Positions 44,901 to 59,900 of a stretch of 64,000 nucleotides of DNA are shown here, piece after piece. Made by a program: the position numbers and the translations under genes. This stretch comes from Galaxea fascicularis (Eukaryota > Cnidaria > Anthozoa > Scleractinia > Euphylliidae), in the NCBI GenBank assembly GCA_948470475.1, contig OX419337.1, positions 25,636,291 to 25,700,290 on the forward strand. The letters run 5' to 3'. Under the pieces are notes generated by a model. The model did not search any database. It had not been told where the DNA came from and saw only the letters and a list, made by a program, of their open reading frames with translations. Numbering within the stretch: the stretch's first letter is position 1; each line of letters starts with the position of its first letter.

Positions 44901-47900
44901 AAATAATAATCAAATGTACTTTTTCAGGGTCCTGAACATCAAGCTCTCCTTTGTAACATGGGAGCAGTTAACGCTCTGATGCCACTGTTGGTGTGTGACA
45001 TTCCCAGAATCCAGCTGCCAGCCTTACAGTGTTATGCAGCCATGTCATTTCAAAATGGAGCAGTGTCACTGGCCATGAAATCAGGTGAAATACTAACAAA
45101 GCAAATGCCTGACAAAGCAGTCTTTTGATGTAGAACTCTTAAGGGGGGAAAGAAGGGAAGTACAAAACAGCAGAGGAAAGGATATAAGAAATAATGCATT
45201 TACCAATGTCTGAAAATTTACTGTTCTTTGTAGCTATGCATCAAGGTGAAGGCCTGATTCAAATATTTACCAAGCTGCTGTCAAGAGACAGACCAGATGA
45301 AATTCAACTGGGAGCAGCAAAATGGTTAGTCAAATATCAGTGGTTGTCAAAAAGGTTTTAAGCGGCATATTCTGTATTTTCCTGTAGATGAGATAACAAG
45401 CCTACATAGCCTAGTTAGTATGGAAACAATATTGGAAAAATGTTTATTGTTAAATAGAAATGGGGAAAGGGTAAACTACTTGCAACATGTTGAATACCCC
45501 CTCTCCTCTCCTCTCCTCCCCTCTCCTCTCCTCTCCTCTCCTCTCCTCTCCTCTCCTCTCCTCTCCTCTCCTCTCCTCTCCTCTCCTCTCCTCTCCTCTC
45601 CTCTCCTCTCCTCTCCTCTCCTCTCCTCTCCTCTCCTCTCCTCTCCTCTCCTCTTTCTCTCCTTAGCCCTCTCTTTTGAGCAAGTTTGCGGCTTCTTAGA
45701 GGCAAAAAACTGGTAACTTTTTTGTTTAAAACTCAGGTGAAACTGATAAAATTTTCTTCATAATGAGAACTTCAGCTGTTCATACATTATGTTGTGTCTT
45801 CGCTTTCATTGTATTTCCTGCTTTTGTTGTCCTCCTTTGTAGTCTAACAAACATGCACAGGGCAGGAGCTATTCTTGCAGAGGAGAACCGTTCACTGTTA
45901 ATCAAGGTTTGTAGCTGCATGAAGACTTCTCACAACTTACTGTTACATTCCCCACCCCCTGAGATCGACGGTGAAGCCTTAATTTAAAGCTGGCGAGGCA
46001 GGCATGGGGGTGGGGATTTGACATTTTTCAAAAATTTGCTATCAAATTCCCTGTCCACGAGCAAACCATTCCAGTCAAATGCACAAACATTTCCCCACCC
46101 CGGGTGGCACATTGCCGTCAATCCGTATCCCCCAGACTGGATGCCAGAAAGACGCAAGGGAAACAGGTCCAAATAGAACTCTGTAATTATCACATCTATA
46201 ACGTTGCTCCATCTCCAACGGTACATGCTAACCATTCAATCTGGGTTTAATCCACTGTGTATATCGAATTACATAACACTGAGAAAAATTCAGTTTGTGT
46301 TTTCTGCAAAGGCTGTAAATACCATAACAACTCAATGTGAAAGAAAGCTGTTTCTCTATTGAAACAAGAATCAAATTACCGTGAGGCGAAGACGGGTTCA
46401 AATACCTCCTCCCCCGTGGGGGCAAGATAGTCAATAGACCCACCCCAGGGCCAACAATAACAATCAAATCCCCACCCCAGCCCTTGTCAATTTATGTTTT
46501 GTGGTTGTTTATCAGGTTCTTGCAACAGCTGTAAGAATGTGTAAATGGGACAAAGCCCTCACCGTTAGAGCAGAGGCGGCAGAAACTTTGGGTAAGTTTT
46601 CAGAGAGTATACCCTATTAAGCAGGTACCCTCGGGGAAATGAAAAGTGGCCGATTAATTACAAATCACAAACTCTTTAAGGCAATTATCATCCCAAAGTT
46701 ACCGACATTCTACCGACAACTTACCAACAGTCGACCGAGTCTCCGATAAATTAACGACAGTCAGCCGAGTCGCCGACAACTTACCGACACTCGGCCAACT
46801 GTCGGCCGTTGGTTGAGATGAACTGCTCTTCACAGTCGCACTAAGTCGGGGGTATGGTGAACAATCGGATGCTATAGAAGATTAAACGGATGTAATACAC
46901 GGGTAATCAATGGGAATCAGGCTTACGAGCAAGTAACGTGAAGTAAGATCTAATTGAATGAAGCGCAAGGTATGAAATTTTAAAATTATCATTCCTAGCC
47001 TAGACTTAACTCTGGTATCCTTTTGGAAGAGACAATTTGATTCAACTCTCTAAGAAAGTTCACATCGTTTAGTTAGAGTTCTTCTAGCTCTGTATTATTA
47101 TGTTTATGTGTGCTCTCTTGTGTAATGATCTGATTGTGATTACAGTTCAGTGTATTAATGTAAGTTCTCTATCATATGATATTTTGTTTTTGCTTACTGA
47201 AGACATGATATTGGTAATAAAATGGTTAATGGGAGAACAATTATTCGTGAGGTGGCTTAAAAACTGATGAATTAAGGGAGTAGTTTCTAAAGGAACTGTG
47301 ATGCTGTGTCGGGGGAGCGAATTCGCTCTGACGAAGGGCTAACGCTCGAAACGTCAGCTTTTAAAATCCCTGTATGGTGGTCAATTTACATTTTCAACTC
47401 CGTTGATAAAACCAAATTCTTGGCTTAAAAAACGGAAAGCATCGCCCTCCCAGCGTGTGTTTTTTTCTCCGTTTTCCTGGGGACGCGCTTCACGTTGAAG
47501 TCTCTCTACTAAACTACTATCGCCTGTACGCAGGCTAACTAAAAGGACGAATTAGATAAGCCAGTCCACAAAGTGTTGGTGAGCGTGGTTCAATCTTTAT
47601 TTTATGCTATAAGAACTGCTTCAGCTACTCTGTTCCTGTCGTCCGACCAGACAACTTGCTCCTGAGAACCACAGGATCATATTTTGAGGGGCAACTAAAA
47701 AAAATAAAAGAAGAATGTTTTTATGAGATTATCATAAATCATAGTAACTGGGAAGCGGTTGCTTTGCGCATGCGCATTTGAGTCATCGCCGCGTTGCATC
47801 ACCGTCGTGGTTTGCCTGGTGTAGCCTCGCCGCTTTTGCCCTCTGTTCAACTCAACATAAATGAACAATTGCTGATAGTGATTTACAGCCATTATGGCTT

Positions 47901-50900
47901 CTGGAGTGCCTATTAAAATTAAGTAACGCCTGGCTGAACTGGAAACCTATGGCTAGGTATGTTTCTAGCAGCTACAGTACGTAGTGTTTAGGGGTAACCG
48001 CTTGTTTCGCCCGAAAATCGATTCGCCCGACGTCATTTCGCCCGGACTTCGTCGATTCGCACTATATCTACCAAGAGAGACGCTAATGTTGTATTACGGA
48101 GAAAAGAGTACAAAAAATACAGAGGTTTTTGGGCAAATTGCAGAACACTACCTGCAAAGTGTATATCCTGGGTGCCAGAGGTTATTATTTTTCTTTCGCG
48201 AAAAGCGGCGAGGTATCGTTCACCGTTGTGGTGCTCACTTATCACGCAGAAAAACAAACACCCTCAAAGTATAAGGTTATAAAGCAAGGAGTTAATAGTT
48301 ACCAGGTCATATGGATTGCTCCTCGCGTAGCTCTTCGCAGTCTTCCAGACATGCTGTTGAAGACGCACAGCTGTCACATGGTGAATGTGATCCCTTATGG
48401 GTTAGCTTCGCTTGTCGTCGATGTCGGCTCAAAAAATTGTTCGCGTTTTCCTCGCTCAATGCAATGCTACCTGTAAAATTGAGTGTATGTGAGATGTACA
48501 TATAAAATCTAGGTTTTTTACCATGAGGATCTTAGTGATTTAAAACGATTTCATGACGCTTTTACCCAGGGGGGTGTTTACATGATACCGGTATGACTCT
48601 CAATCCGGTGCGAGTTCACCCCATTTCCCTGTTCGTATTCGTATTCGTATTAGGTTGCATAACATAAGAGCCCTCCGGTCGCAGTGCCGTAGGGAGATTT
48701 TCATTCCAGTCCGAAAACTCGTATTAGTATCATGCAAACGATGAATGACGTTACGACTCGTTTCGAAGTGAAATGACTCTCGTGGTAGACTGGAAACGAT
48801 AGTGCATGCGTGATTTACGTCATTACTCAAGATGGCGCGAAACTTGTTGTGCACGCACTCCAGTCCACTGATATGAACTGTCCAATCATGTGCCACGCAG
48901 TACGAAAATCATTAAGTCATACTGGTATTACATACATCACCTTTATTTCACCTCGGATTTACAAGAGTAGCTGGTAGCTAATTTTTCCGATAAAGAAAAA
49001 GAGGGAAAAATAAATTAAATAAATTAAATCGTATATTATATAGAGTACATTAAACTACTATTTACATAAGTAACAATTGCATTGATGTTCGAAAGAAATT
49101 TGGCATATTTTAGTTCTGAACTCATTCAAGGACGTTAATGACCACAGGTCCACTGTTAGTTTGTTCCACATGTTTGCAGAAGTGTATCTGAAGGAGTGAA
49201 GACCATAAGTGGTTGTATTAACGTATGGGATAACAAGTTTCCTTCCTCGTAGGTTGCGTTCAGTATTTCTCATTTGAAAAAGATCACGTACGTACTTCGG
49301 CATCGTTTCAAAGTGCATTGCCTTAAAAACTGTTTATTTATGGTATTGATGTAACTCTGCCCGGTAAGAGATTCCACGTGTAAACAGCCGCTCAGTTTAA
49401 GCTTAAGAATGTAAGTTACTGTGTTGTTTAAGTTATCCTCTTCAGTAACTTTGTCAACGTGTAGCAATGAGGTCAGTTTAGCTCAAAGTTGTTACGGTTA
49501 GCTTTGAACAGCGAAAATTACAAAACGGTTCTATCCATGTTACAAAAAGGGTAGTTTCTTAGTTACGAAATGAAACAACTTTTGTTGCAAAAGTGTTGCT
49601 GAACGACTGAATTTTGAAGAAAAAAGTGTCAGGAAAATTAATTGCAAGGTTCACTTACCTACAGACCCTGAGCCCTTTTGTTTAGCAAAACAAAGCGAAG
49701 ACAGTATGATGACAAGCAAGGCAACGTGGAAAAAACGAAGTCGTAGCATTTTAGTTGGTGAAGCTTTTCAGTCAGGGCAAACACAAACTGTCAAGGGTCT
49801 GAATTGAACGTGTGCGCCTGTTGAAAGCCAAATGGTGCAAAATTAACAAACTACAGTAGCGTCTGCTTAAATTTCTTGAGTTTATTTATGCGCTGAAATT
49901 CGAGTCACGGAGAAAAACGCGCAAAGCTCGGTGCCCAATCGTTAACCCACGGCCTTACGGGTAAGAAAATACACAATTCTTTACTCTAATCAAAAAATAG
50001 CAGTCAAAGATCTCAGACAATGAACCCAATCCTCATATTACCTCAAACTAAAGTAAATACAGTGATCTTTTCCACAGTGAATGTGACATAACCGATTCTA
50101 AGAGATAATGAATTCGCTCAGAAAAAATGACCGAAAGGATATTTAAGCGACAAAAGGTGAGCCAATTGCAACGAAGGCTGGGCTTGTAAACAAGAAGCAA
50201 CTCATACCTTGGCCTGGTGATCAACTGGCTTGAAGCAAACAGGACAAGCGTCTGAGCTGTGTAATCAGTGAAGACTGAATCTACGAACTGTATAACGTAA
50301 ACGCCTACACGTCCTGTGAAGCACTCCACGTACCACTGAAACAAAGTTAGTTCTAGATCCATCCATTTACTTGAAAGGAAATGAACTGCTCACGATTTTC
50401 TTGTTAGGAAAAGGAGTGGCAAATAACTCGTAACTGAGCTGTGCCTATTTACAGTAAAATACAATAAACCTTATTTAGAGAGGGTGACGTAGTAACCCAA
50501 GGAGTTAGCTAACTTACGGCCCTATTTGTGGCAAAGGTCACTGCCATAAGATACTACACATCTTCTTTTGTGTTCATGTCAGAATGTTTGATAGGAAAAA
50601 GAAAACGAGACGTAAGCTGGTCGCGTAAAATGAACTTGGGTCGATTATAACTCAATTTTGAGGGAACTATGTTGTCATCTAGACCCATTTTCCTGCTGCA
50701 TCATGAAGGATCTTTTACTTCTGGACATCAATGATTTCGGAAATAACTAAGATTGTTAACCTTTACATGCTACAGTTGACTCCCGATAACTCGAACCTTC
50801 GTTAACTCGAAGCCTGTGGGATGCTTATGGGATGTGGCTTCGAGTGACAATACCACACAAATTGATGTGTTTAGGTAAGCTGAAAGCCACTCATTGGGTA

Positions 50901-53900
50901 CTATGGCCACGTGGTAGCGGGAATTACCCGAGCATTAGCGGCCATAGACAGCTGTTTCGGCCTTATTAGGTCTCATCAGCATGACATAGCTAATATCCAG
51001 GCTCAAGAACCCACATGAATAAAACAAGCAATGAAAATGTGAAGGTTGTGGGATGTGGCTCGAGCTCAAACTTTATTTGGTAGATTTAAGGGGTAATGCC
51101 CGCTACCACGTGGCCAAAGTGCCCATGGCTTTCAGCTTACCTAAACACATTAATTTGTGTATCACGTATTCTGCTGTACGTGATGTTCTGCAATTTGGTG
51201 TCCCACAGTTATCGGTCTTAGGCCCTCATCTATACACACTTCACACATAACTGATACCGCTTGTAATTACGAATTAAGTTTTCACTTTGATGCCGATGAC
51301 ACTCATCCTGGCCGCTTAGCCAATTCGGCCAACATGAAAGTTCTTTTTGACGTATCTTTAAGCGTGGTTCCTCATGCGACGGCTATGTGCTTTTCATTCC
51401 ATTCTCTTTTTCTTTCCATTCTCCCTCTTCAATTTCGCGATCTACCCATTCGTGGTTCATGCCTCTTTCCCCACAATATCATGGTCAAAATCATTACCAA
51501 AAAAGGTACAGCTTAGTTTACCCTCATGATCTGAAATTGAATAAGGTTTGGGTATGGAATCACGCGAGCATAAAGACGTCTTTGTCTTTTTATTGCGAAA
51601 TAAAAAGCAAGAATGGGAGGTAACAGAAAATTTCATTGCATTTGAGCGGACATTTTATCGACTCTATTCAGTTCCGTTTACTACGGTACCGATAACAAGT
51701 TTAATAAGGCTACAACAAAGCCAGTCGAACAATTCGTGCAACTCCTATTTATAGGCCAGGGACTCGTTTCTCGAAAGTCACGTAAACTTTTCGGGTCCGA
51801 AAAGGCATTTCAAAAACTACGATCCGCTTATTCTAAAATCCTGGCCTTTTACAATGATTTCAAGTAACGAAAGGGCAAATTTGCAGTAAAATTTCTTGCC
51901 TGAAAACATCTTCGTTTTCGAGATAGCTAGGAAATTATAGCACCCGAAATAGACCGGAAAAGTTTCGGAAGTTTCGGGAAACAGGCCCCAGTTCAGTCTA
52001 AATGTATGGGAAATGGAGTATGTTGGTTTTAGTGAACCGTGCGGCAAACCCTGCCAAAAAATTCCCACAGATTTGCGTCAGTGTCGTTTACGATTTTCAG
52101 TTGATAAATATAAAACACAACTGGAATTTTTTGGAAGTTTGGGAGAATGGTAAATTCAGAGACTTGAACAAGACCAAGATCTAACTAGCTGTTTTCAGTT
52201 GAGTGTGGACAGAAGTTTCCTTCTGACACTTAATTTATAACACTTTCAGCGTTTCTCATTGAAGAAGATACAGACCTTCAGCGGACAGCAGCCATCTCTG
52301 ATCACTTAATAAAAACGCTGACCGGATTCCTGGTGAAAAATGACTTGGATGACAGCTCTTACGCTCTTATGAGGGAGGTTTGTATCATGGGAGGGGAGAT
52401 AGGGGATAGTATGGGCAGCTGATGTCAGGTAGGGGGTGAGGGTTGATTTTGCATGTGCCCCATTACATGTGGCATCCGCTTCTGGTTCTGTATAGCTGTG
52501 ACGGGTGAGTGGGCATATGTAGCTAACAGAGACAAAATGTCGCTTTCTTTAGTTATCTTGGTTTGAAATACAGCAAGATTTCCCCTGTGTTTTTGCGGCT
52601 GTCAAAGTGTTCTGGATGTTAAGTTTTTTCTCTGTTATTCTTACTAGAGTGCTTTTAAAGCGCTGGCATCTGTTGGAGCAAACGATGAAGATATCAGGAA
52701 AAAGGTACGAGCTCCCACTCTATCTCATTCGCACTACACGGGTCTCTGTTATATAGAAGCACACTTATGTTGAACTTTTTTCATCGCACTGCAGATTATC
52801 GACATCGAGTGCACAATGGATCACGTGGTCTCAGGTCTGGAAGATCCCAACACTAACGTTAAGTTAGCGGCAGTGAAGTGTCTCCACAGTCTGTCACGGT
52901 CTGTGCAGCAGCTGAGAACTAGTTTCCAGGACACTGCAGTATGGAAGCCAATCATGAAGCTGCTGCAAGACGCGTCTGATAATATGTTGACTGTGGCTTC
53001 CTCTGCGCTCTGTAACCTGCTGTTGGAGTTTTCTCCAAGTAAAGAAGTACGTATGATGTATTTGCCACAGCTGGGGTCATGTCACGCTGGCGGCCTGGGG
53101 TGGGATTGTAGGGGAATGTAGGGCACCAGTAATGGAGAGTTACAAGATTGGTTTTGAGCCTTGAGATTGTAGCCTTGCGGACCCTTTTCGTTTGAATTGG
53201 GAGGGAGTGGAGCGTGGGGTTTATAGTTTCTTACTTGACCTTATATCAGTTGCATAGAGAGCAGGGAAAAGCGGGTACATAAACGCTCTTGAACTCCCTC
53301 ATTATTTGATAAGATCTAAACTTTAACTGAACTTTTTTTCGGTTGTGTATTTGGTCTGGGGCTCTTTATGTATCTTTATGAATCAGCAACACCACACTTA
53401 ATATTTTGATAAGTACTATAATAGTGGAACTAAGCAAACCAAATGACCAATTATTAGTGAACACTTTGTGACAATTTGTGAATTTTTCTCATAGCTCCAG
53501 TATCTCCTGTGGGATACGATAGTCGTAAGCAAACGTCGTATCATCTGACTCAACCTTTAGATAAAACTATCACATGCTTCTGTTGTTTCCTTTGTAGCCC
53601 ATATTGGAAGCTGGCGCTGTTAACCTGCTTTCAAATTTGACCAGACGCCAAGAAACAGCACTGCGACTCAATGGTGTCTGGGCTTTAATGGTAAGTATGC
53701 GAACTGTGGAATTAATAATGAAGCAAGATGGCTTGTGTCGTATTTACTAATTGTGGGGGGCCCTGAGGTGTTAACCCACCACACCCCACCCCTCCCTTTT
53801 CACTCCTAACAGGTGGTTTCTCCATCAAGTAGGGACATTCTGAAATGTAACCTTGTAACCTCTTCGATTCGACGGACGAACACACACAAGCATTTACTTC

Positions 53901-56900
53901 AAATTTTGATTTTCATCCAACTTCGAATCTTCAATTTTCCCTTTCCTCGGATTAAACTCCTCAATCCTTTTTCCTTGAAAACAGTAAAAAAAAAATCGTA
54001 AAAAGCGTTAACTGTGCCATGGACTGTAATTCTATTGAGGAATTTTTGGATTGAATTAAATTTCGGCGAGATAAGAAAAGTTGCAAGTGTTGAAAGGTAT
54101 TTTAAAGAGAGACTCATTACCTTTCATCTTCCTAAAGAAATGGCAAATTACTTCCAAGGCTGTGCTTGCCAGCCTGAAAAAGAGACAGGAATACGGAGGT
54201 GCAGACGCCATTTGCAGTATTAGATTTCCAGCTCAGGGTTGTTAAAAAGCGCAGGCAACCGACTGGTAAAAAGAGAAAAACATAGGTGTAAAATGGTGGT
54301 GTTTCCCTCAGTGTCGTCTACTCTCTTAGATTCTCCTTCCACTTAAAATCTTTTTGACAACCCTGGATTTTCCGCATGTGATCATACTGTAGCCAGCGAT
54401 ATTAAGGCAAATAAAAGTGAAATGAACGTAAGCCGCAAAAAAACTTAGGGGCCGGGGATGGATGTTTAATAGTTTGACCTTCCAGGTCCAGGTGGTTTGG
54501 TACACGAGTCCAGTTGGTAAAGCGTTGGTCCTGTTCCTCAAGGTTATGGGTTCGGTTCCGTTTCAAACCAAAGTCCTCTTCGCAACTGCGTTATATGCGT
54601 TAGTAGTCTAGTGATCGTTGATTCCTTAAAATACTGACGGAAACTAGCCTTTGGTGGCTACGTGGTGTTAAATTCTCTTGATGTAACATTCGGCAAATTC
54701 CAGGTACAGAATCAAAGCCAGAATGCCAATTTTTGAGGAACGTTCAACTTCAAAAACTGTTACTTTTTGGAGATGCGAACCGGAAAGAAAATTTGCTAAT
54801 TAGAATTTCGAAATTTTGAGAAAACGTCAAAATTTTTTATCTTTGCGTGAAATGTGTAAGTAGCCGGATCAAACGTGCTTTCCCCCGGAAGCCGATTCTC
54901 TAGTCGAGCATGGTAAGTATTGTGTTATGAGACCGTTACAACCTTTTACCTTTGTGATGCAATGGTGTGGCGTCTGGACGCAATTGGAAGCAATTTCAGC
55001 CCTGGTTTCGCAGTTTCCCGTGGCATAAACCGGAGACTGCAGTATTGACGTCGTGCTATCATTTGCCAGATTTTCTTGCTAAAGCCTCTGATTTTGTTTT
55101 CAAACGAAGAGTTAAAATTTGTATATTATTGCTTTCCTTTTACGCAGAATATGGCGTATCAAGCAGATGACGTAACCAAAAACAAAATTCTTGAAGTGTT
55201 AGGACCAGAGCAGTTATTCAGGTAAAAACATAATGTATTTTGCGGGTGGAGGGAATGTGGGATGTACTTATTTAATAGTACTGTAGGGAGAAATTATATA
55301 CTGGTCACTGCTACAGCTACTCGGTTAAGTTGGATCTACTGGCAGAGGAGTTCAAAGAATGGCTATACCGCTATTTTTATCTAGTGGACAGAGGTAAACC
55401 CATTGCACGTATTTTTAATGTTACTTTGAAAAGAAGAGAGACGTAGTAGGAGCAAAGAAAACCCCAAAATAATGGTTTAGTTTTGGTGAAATTACCTCAC
55501 CGGCTTACGAAGACTATAAATAAATAAGTACTTTTGGTTGCGGATGGCGAGGATTGCATGCAACTTAAAAAATTTGGGCCGACGTTTTGAAGTTCGTCTC
55601 TTTTGTCGTGGCGTAGAGAGACGTTTAACTGTCATGCTCCAATTTGCGCCCAAGCTTGTGTTTGTTAGGTCGTTAACCAGAACGGAGAAGCAGTATGACT
55701 TGTAGTATTTCGATGCAACGTTGCGCATGCGATCGTCAGTTGAAGTCAACAATACAGAGTAAAACTAAATGAAATAACCGCATACCTATAACAGTTGTTC
55801 CACCTCAGGAAAGTAATTTGATCTTTCTTTTGGTGCGTTAGAATCTTTTCGGTCATGAAAAAAAGTGCTTCGTTTTGAATTGAACTAGAAACAATCCCCA
55901 TAATGTTGCTCACCGATCTCGCTCTCTTTTGACAGTTCAGGGGCCGAGATAATTTTACTCTTTTGTGGTTACTCCTTTGCAGCTTACTTGATGATCCTGA
56001 CACCCAAGTAACAATGAAAACGCTGGGACTCATGAGGAATCTTTTGTCAGGGAGAGAGGTAATAGTTTTCAAGTGTATCTTTTCGTGTGTGTGTCATATT
56101 CAAACCCCTACTAATTGGTGCCTAGATGAGCAGAAACCTTTGCAAACACAACGACTTCATCCTATCACAACCTTACTTCAAATATGCCATAGGTAATTAT
56201 ATATTTGATTATGTCTGCCATATAATTCTATTTTATCGTTGTATACTCGAGAAAAAATTCTCACCCGATTTATACCCGATATATCGGGATTCATAAGTAT
56301 AGGTACGTAATAGTGACAGTAATATATAATTTGTATATGTAGTGTACATATATCTAATACCGAGGATATAAGAACAATTGGAATAAGCTTTCAGCTGCCT
56401 ACACAGCAGCTGACCGACCCTGTACCTACATCTATCTTCTCTGATGCTTTCAGTCTCTCAAAAACTCAAAACTGTTCTAAAGGATCCACTGGAGTGAAAT
56501 TGAATAACACACTACTGCTTGAATAAGTATACAAGGCATTTATCCACAAACAAGATACCTAGAATGACTTTTGGACCTGCGTTTCGAGGATATAGCCCGC
56601 GTGGTTCCTCACGAAACCCTAGGGATTGCAAGTCGCATTATTCTACCCCTTTCTAGAGACCCGGACGAGCAACTGATAGTGTAGGGGGATCTTTGACTGG
56701 AGTAATGCCCCGAGTTGCGTCGTCGTCTCGCGATACAAAGTTGTTTTTTTTTTAACCCTTACCCTAACTTTAGTGCTGACAACTATGTGGTCCCTATTCT
56801 TAACTGTAAACATGAACCTAACATTCGGGGCATTGCATATCCCCAGTCGCTTTAATAATAAACGAGTTCCTCCGAAAGTTGTTCATCAGTTCGGTACGCA

Positions 56901-59900
56901 CTTCCCAAAATGAGTTTCTTTCTTACGTAGTTCGAAAGGGGGTTGAAACGCCTTCCACAAGTCCTCTATACTTGTGTAGCCTGATTCTGACGATTCTTCT
57001 TCTCATCTTCGATTTCTGATAGGTTGACTCCTTCATTCTTGAAACCAATCTCTGTAAGGCTTTTCAAACCAGAATTCGTGCAATCGCTACCGGGGACTGT
57101 TCACTAGCTGCGGCAGCGCATAAAAAAGCTTTTCCCAGAACCACTTGTTGCTGACGCTCAGATACGTGTTAGTACGCATGTACAGTTTGATTTCGTCATC
57201 CACCGCAGCCATGTCGACGTCATCAAAGAGAATGATAATGAGATAATTTCTGCGATCTTGGAGAACTTTCTGGTGAGCGGCGCGAAACTCCAGCAAACAC
57301 CACTCGCTCTTGATGAAGTTCTGAGACAACACCATGACCATGCGCTTGCTTTGGTCAACACTGTTCAAAATGTTTTCCTGAATGGTCGCACCGACTAAGA
57401 AGTCGCGGTCGTGAATGCAGAGTTTGTAAGGCGGGTCGTGGCTTTCCAGTCTCGCTCGAAGTGTGTGTAACACCCATTGATAATCGCTACCGCTGTACGA
57501 TACGAACGCGTCGTATATCTTGCTTGGATCCGAATCATCTATGCGATCAAACGGGTGCCAGTTGAAGTGAGTGTACATGAAGACTTTTACTTCACCGCGG
57601 TATTTATACCCGGCGATAAAAATAAATGAAATGAGAGCCAAGAGTCCCCCAAAAGTGAAAGCGATTATTTTAAAAGTCTTCTCTTTCATGATCGATGGTT
57701 TCAACGAGCTGCTATTTTCATCTTCTTTACAAACAAATTCTTCATCTGGCAGAGTGTATATCGCTTGTCCTTGAGCGTTCTTGGAGTTACAAAGGACATT
57801 GTTAATGTTTTTTATGTGAGCTTGTTGCCTCTGTAACCAGTTTTTCATCCATTTTGTTTTGCAATCGCATGGGAAGAAATTATGATGCAACGCAAGTGTC
57901 GCAAAACTAACATTTTCAATGTTTCTCGGTAAGGAAGTCAGTTTGTTTGAATCCATGAATAGAATTTTTATTCTCTGAAATCTTTCGACTGTTGACTCGT
58001 TCAATCTCTCAATCTTGTTGTGAGTTAAATACAGTGCTGTGACGTTTTCCAGGTAAGGATAAGGTGGAATTTCCCGGATGTTATTGTTCTGAAAGTGCAG
58101 TTCAGTTTGACCGCGTGGAATTTTGCGAGGCATGATGAGAAGGTTTCTTCCTTTGCAATCAACAACTACAGTTCCGTCAAGAGCACGGATAAAACACAAA
58201 CATTGTGTTGGACAGTTTTTCAGATTTCTCTGGCATTTGAATTGATCTTCATCGACTGAAAGGATAGCTTTGTCTTTCAGTTCAATTGGGGCCGCGCATT
58301 TCCAAGACGAAAAGTGCCTAGGTCCCACACGTGCGCGCGCATCAATTCGCATCCAATTCCGCAACCAGCGGACCAGATCCAATATTTTGCAGTCACACAA
58401 GAGGGGATTCCCCGTCATGTCGATTTTGTAAACACTTAAAAGTAGCTGGAACATCGCTCGCTTCGTGTTATTAAATCCTTCGATGTTTATTGTAGTGAAA
58501 TTGTTGTTCGCGAAACTAATCATCTTTAGATTTTCTTGCAACCTGACTTGTGGAGAACTTGCCGTTTCGCGGTGTTGATAAAAGAATTTTTCCATGTCTA
58601 ATTCTTCCAACGCACTGTCAAAAGCTTGAAAAGTTAGAAGATTAGACGACAAATCAGTGATTTCTGTTTGGCGCTGCATAAGCAGTGACTTTGGTACCCG
58701 GTTTATTTTATTGTTTTGAAGGTATATTTTTCGCAGAGAGTTTGAATCGATATTGAAAGCTTCGTCGTCAATTGTTGTGATCTGGTTGTATTCCAAATGC
58801 AAATTTTCGAGGCTTTTCAAGTCTCTGAATACGTCTCTTGGAATAAACCGTAGCTGGTTGTGATCCAAGTCAATCCGTTTGATTGTAGTCTGGCTTTTAA
58901 ACAGCTCGTTCGGAATCGTAGAAATCTCGTTGTACTGCAGTTTCATATCAAGCAAGTCACTCAGACCGTGAAATAGCTCTGACCGTAAAGCTTTCAATTT
59001 ATTCTTGCTCAGGTCGATTATCTGAATTCCTCTCAAACCGCGGAAGCACGTTGGTCCTACAATCTTCAAACCATTTCCTTCTAGAGCCAGTTTGTTCAAA
59101 AATCCCCGAAATTCGTACGTCGATAAATCTTCGATCTTATTGAACGACAGATCGAAAAAGCGTCGGTAGATCTTCGGATGCACCGTGGTGCCGAACTGGT
59201 AATGGTGATTTCCAATCCCTGTTCGTTGTATGCTCCTTGGGAGATGAAGCGTGTCATTGCACCAGGGAAAATCTGGAGGAGGTTCTGTAAGATTGTTGTG
59301 AGAAACCTCAAGCGACTGAAGTAGCGGCATTGTTGTGTTCAGCTCCGTGGGAATCGAGGTGAGTTGCAAGTGTGACAAAGTAATCTCTGCCATTCTTGGC
59401 CAAAGATATTGTCTAAATATGCTGGGAAATTGGTGTGGCTTTGTTTTATAAAACGCGAGCGAGCCTATGTTTTCTAATCCTTCATAAGAACTGTTCGTTG
59501 TCTGTGAATTGTCGTCGAGGAAAGTTGCGTTTTCCAGCATGTAAAATACTCGAAAATCTGTGACACTTCCCCATCGAGAAACGTCTTTTGCTGAGATGCT
59601 ACAGTGACCTTTCAACTGTAAGTATAAGATAGCTTTTTTCTTGAGGAAGTCTTGTGAGTTGTTGAAAACAATCTGCATCGGAGTCAAACAGAGCGCTCCG
59701 AAATACAACACAACATCCTGGTCTGTAGTCACTATCTGCAATATCGCCGAGATATCCATAACGCATTTGTCCCGCAACGTCTTGCTTTTTAGTCGACAAC
59801 TCACGGCTTGCGCGGGAACGGTACCATTTTCCGTCTCGAAAAACGACGGCAGCGGTCGCAAGCCACACACCGATTCATCGCAATCGAGTTTTAGAGCTTC

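Noticed and set aside
45415..45716. Frames encoding Arg-Gly-Glu or Pro-Leu-Ser repeats
   Set aside because: They are translations of the CTCTC microsatellite on either strand; the pentamer is simply open in several frames.
48600..48896. 98-codon minus-strand frame as part of the small secreted precursor
   Set aside because: It lies within the MITE-like repeat in the intron, has no matching splice sites, and contains an RIRIRTG run caused by a cgtatt microrepeat.
49659..49749. Signal-peptide exon as the first exon of the peroxidase-fusion gene
   Set aside because: Its phase (1) would fit, but it would need a 41-kb intron spanning other genes. A matching second exon lies 1.2 kb away (48470-48307), and a nearer phase-1 signal exon at 14331-14283 serves the peroxidase gene.
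50048..50362. 104-codon minus-strand frame upstream of the small secreted precursor
   Set aside because: No domain or usable start was found. It could be a 5' non-coding exon (a GTATGAGT donor is present), but nothing links it to 49749.
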